NCBI GenBank assembly: GCA_027066695.1
Contig: JAMONE010000223.1
Location: 1-24,815 of the forward strand
Source of the DNA: Micavibrio sp.
GTDB taxonomy: Bacteria; Pseudomonadota; Alphaproteobacteria; Micavibrionales; Micavibrionaceae
Direction: 5' to 3'
DNA length: 24,815 nucleotides
Below the pieces are notes generated by a model that was given only the letters and a program-made list of their open reading frames with translations, did no database searches and was not told the origin of the DNA. The number at the start of each line of letters is the position of its first letter. The stretch's first letter is position 1. Position numbers and translations under genes: made by a program. This document shows, piece after piece, positions 24,422 through 24,815 of the stretch.

Positions 24422-24814
24422 TTAATTTATACTGGCTGCTTTAATCTCTTCAAGCTCTAACCAGCGAAGCTCTGCGGTGTCCAGCTCTTCTTTGGCTTTG
24501 GGAAGGCGTTTGGATATGCGGGTAAACTCATCGGCATCTTTAGTGTAGAGGTCAGGATCACTCATCAGCCCTTCGAGCTTAGTAATTTCTGCTTCAAGAA
24601 GTTTTATTGCTTTAGAGAGCTTTTCTAATTCATGTTTAAGCTTGAACGTAAATTGAGGCAGCTCTTTTTTAACTTGGGGCTTTTCCGATTTTGATTTCTT
24701 TTTCTTGCTTTCAGGAGTATCGGATTTCTGCGATTTTTTAAATGCCATGTAATCTGAATAGCCGCCAACAATGCCCTCAACTTTTGCATCACCTTCGAAT
24801 GCCAGAGTTTTGGT
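24422..24814 (-). CDS. uup: ABC-F ATPase Uup-type, C-terminal part (cut by window edge)
   Basis: The last 130 residues of an ABC-F protein; the ATPase domains lie beyond the window. The visible start, TKTLAFEGDAKVEGIVGGYS then DYM, is the end of the second ATPase domain (compare the TRTLVFEG...GGYSDW pattern of Uup). A Lys/Ser-rich linker (KKSQKSDTPESKKKKSKSEK) leads into a C-terminal coiled coil of about 75 residues with heptad-like Leu and Glu spacing (LEKLSKAIKLLEAEITKLEG). Uup-type proteins bind ribosomes or branched DNA through this coiled coil. The internal ATG at 24748 is not the gene start, since the frame stays open to the edge with family-like sequence. Confidence 0.88.
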   Translation of the reverse strand, partial: TKTLAFEGDAKVEGIVGGYSDYMAFKKSQKSDTPESKKKKSKSEKPQVKKELPQFTFKLKHELEKLSKAIKLLEAEITKLEGLMSDPDLYTKDADEFTRISKRLPKAKEELDTAELRWLELEEIKAASIN

Positions 24815-24815
24815 G

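Overview
The window reads as a chromosomal segment of an AT-rich (roughly 40% GC by eye) Gram-negative alphaproteobacterium. The best lineage markers are the prfA-prmC-DUF4167-clpB block (DUF4167 is essentially alphaproteobacterial), the divergent lysC/ubiG pair, and the compact pyrH-frr-uppS-cdsA-dxr-rseP operon. I cannot name a genus; the short CdsA (225 aa) and low GC would fit a deep-branching or reduced-genome lineage. There are no rRNA or tRNA genes, no CRISPR array, no phage genes and no transposase.

Layout. 1-4041 (minus): the N-terminal 209 residues of a MurC-like Mur ligase paralog, a lipoprotein, and the ClpB disaggregase. 4225-6878 (minus): DUF4167 protein, PrmC and its substrate RF1 (PrfA). 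7029-9134 (minus): a RodZ-like protein and aspartokinase LysC, with ubiG divergent on the plus strand (9215-9916). 10050-15370 (minus): RseP, Dxr, CdsA, UppS, Frr and PyrH, a tightly packed operon for isoprenoid/lipid-carrier, phospholipid and envelope functions plus ribosome recycling and UMP kinase. 15573-22036 (minus): a tripartite RND efflux operon (outer-membrane factor, adaptor, inner-membrane pump), with a methylthioadenosine-phosphorylase-family gene starting on the base after the pump's stop codon. 22321-24098: a small accessory-looking island with a divergent, shortened relative of the outer-membrane factor, a 54-aa membrane protein on the opposite strand, and a six-cysteine exported protein. 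24422-24814 (minus): the C-terminal end of a Uup-type ABC-F ATPase.

The most unusual non-coding content is a set of small palindromic repeats in the intergenic spaces. I separate three families: (i) GTCAT...ATGAC elements with imperfect terminal inverted repeats (4137-4212, 6908-6981, 24144-24392); (ii) REP-like paired hairpins built on GCATCCCCGT-GAAA-ACGGGGAT (5726-5778, 24241-24311); (iii) a TA-flanked inverted repeat GAATGCCCTGCAAAAC (a perfect 38-bp palindrome at 22188-22225, and arms at 24201 and 24342). At 24144-24392 all three are nested inside each other, outermost (i), then (iii), then (ii).

Most of the window is ordinary core genome. The parts that deserve a second look are the nested repeats, the vestigial-looking outer-membrane-factor lipoprotein divergent from the complete pump, the coupling of an MTA-phosphorylase-like gene to an efflux pump, and the non-canonical MurC paralog cut by the left edge.
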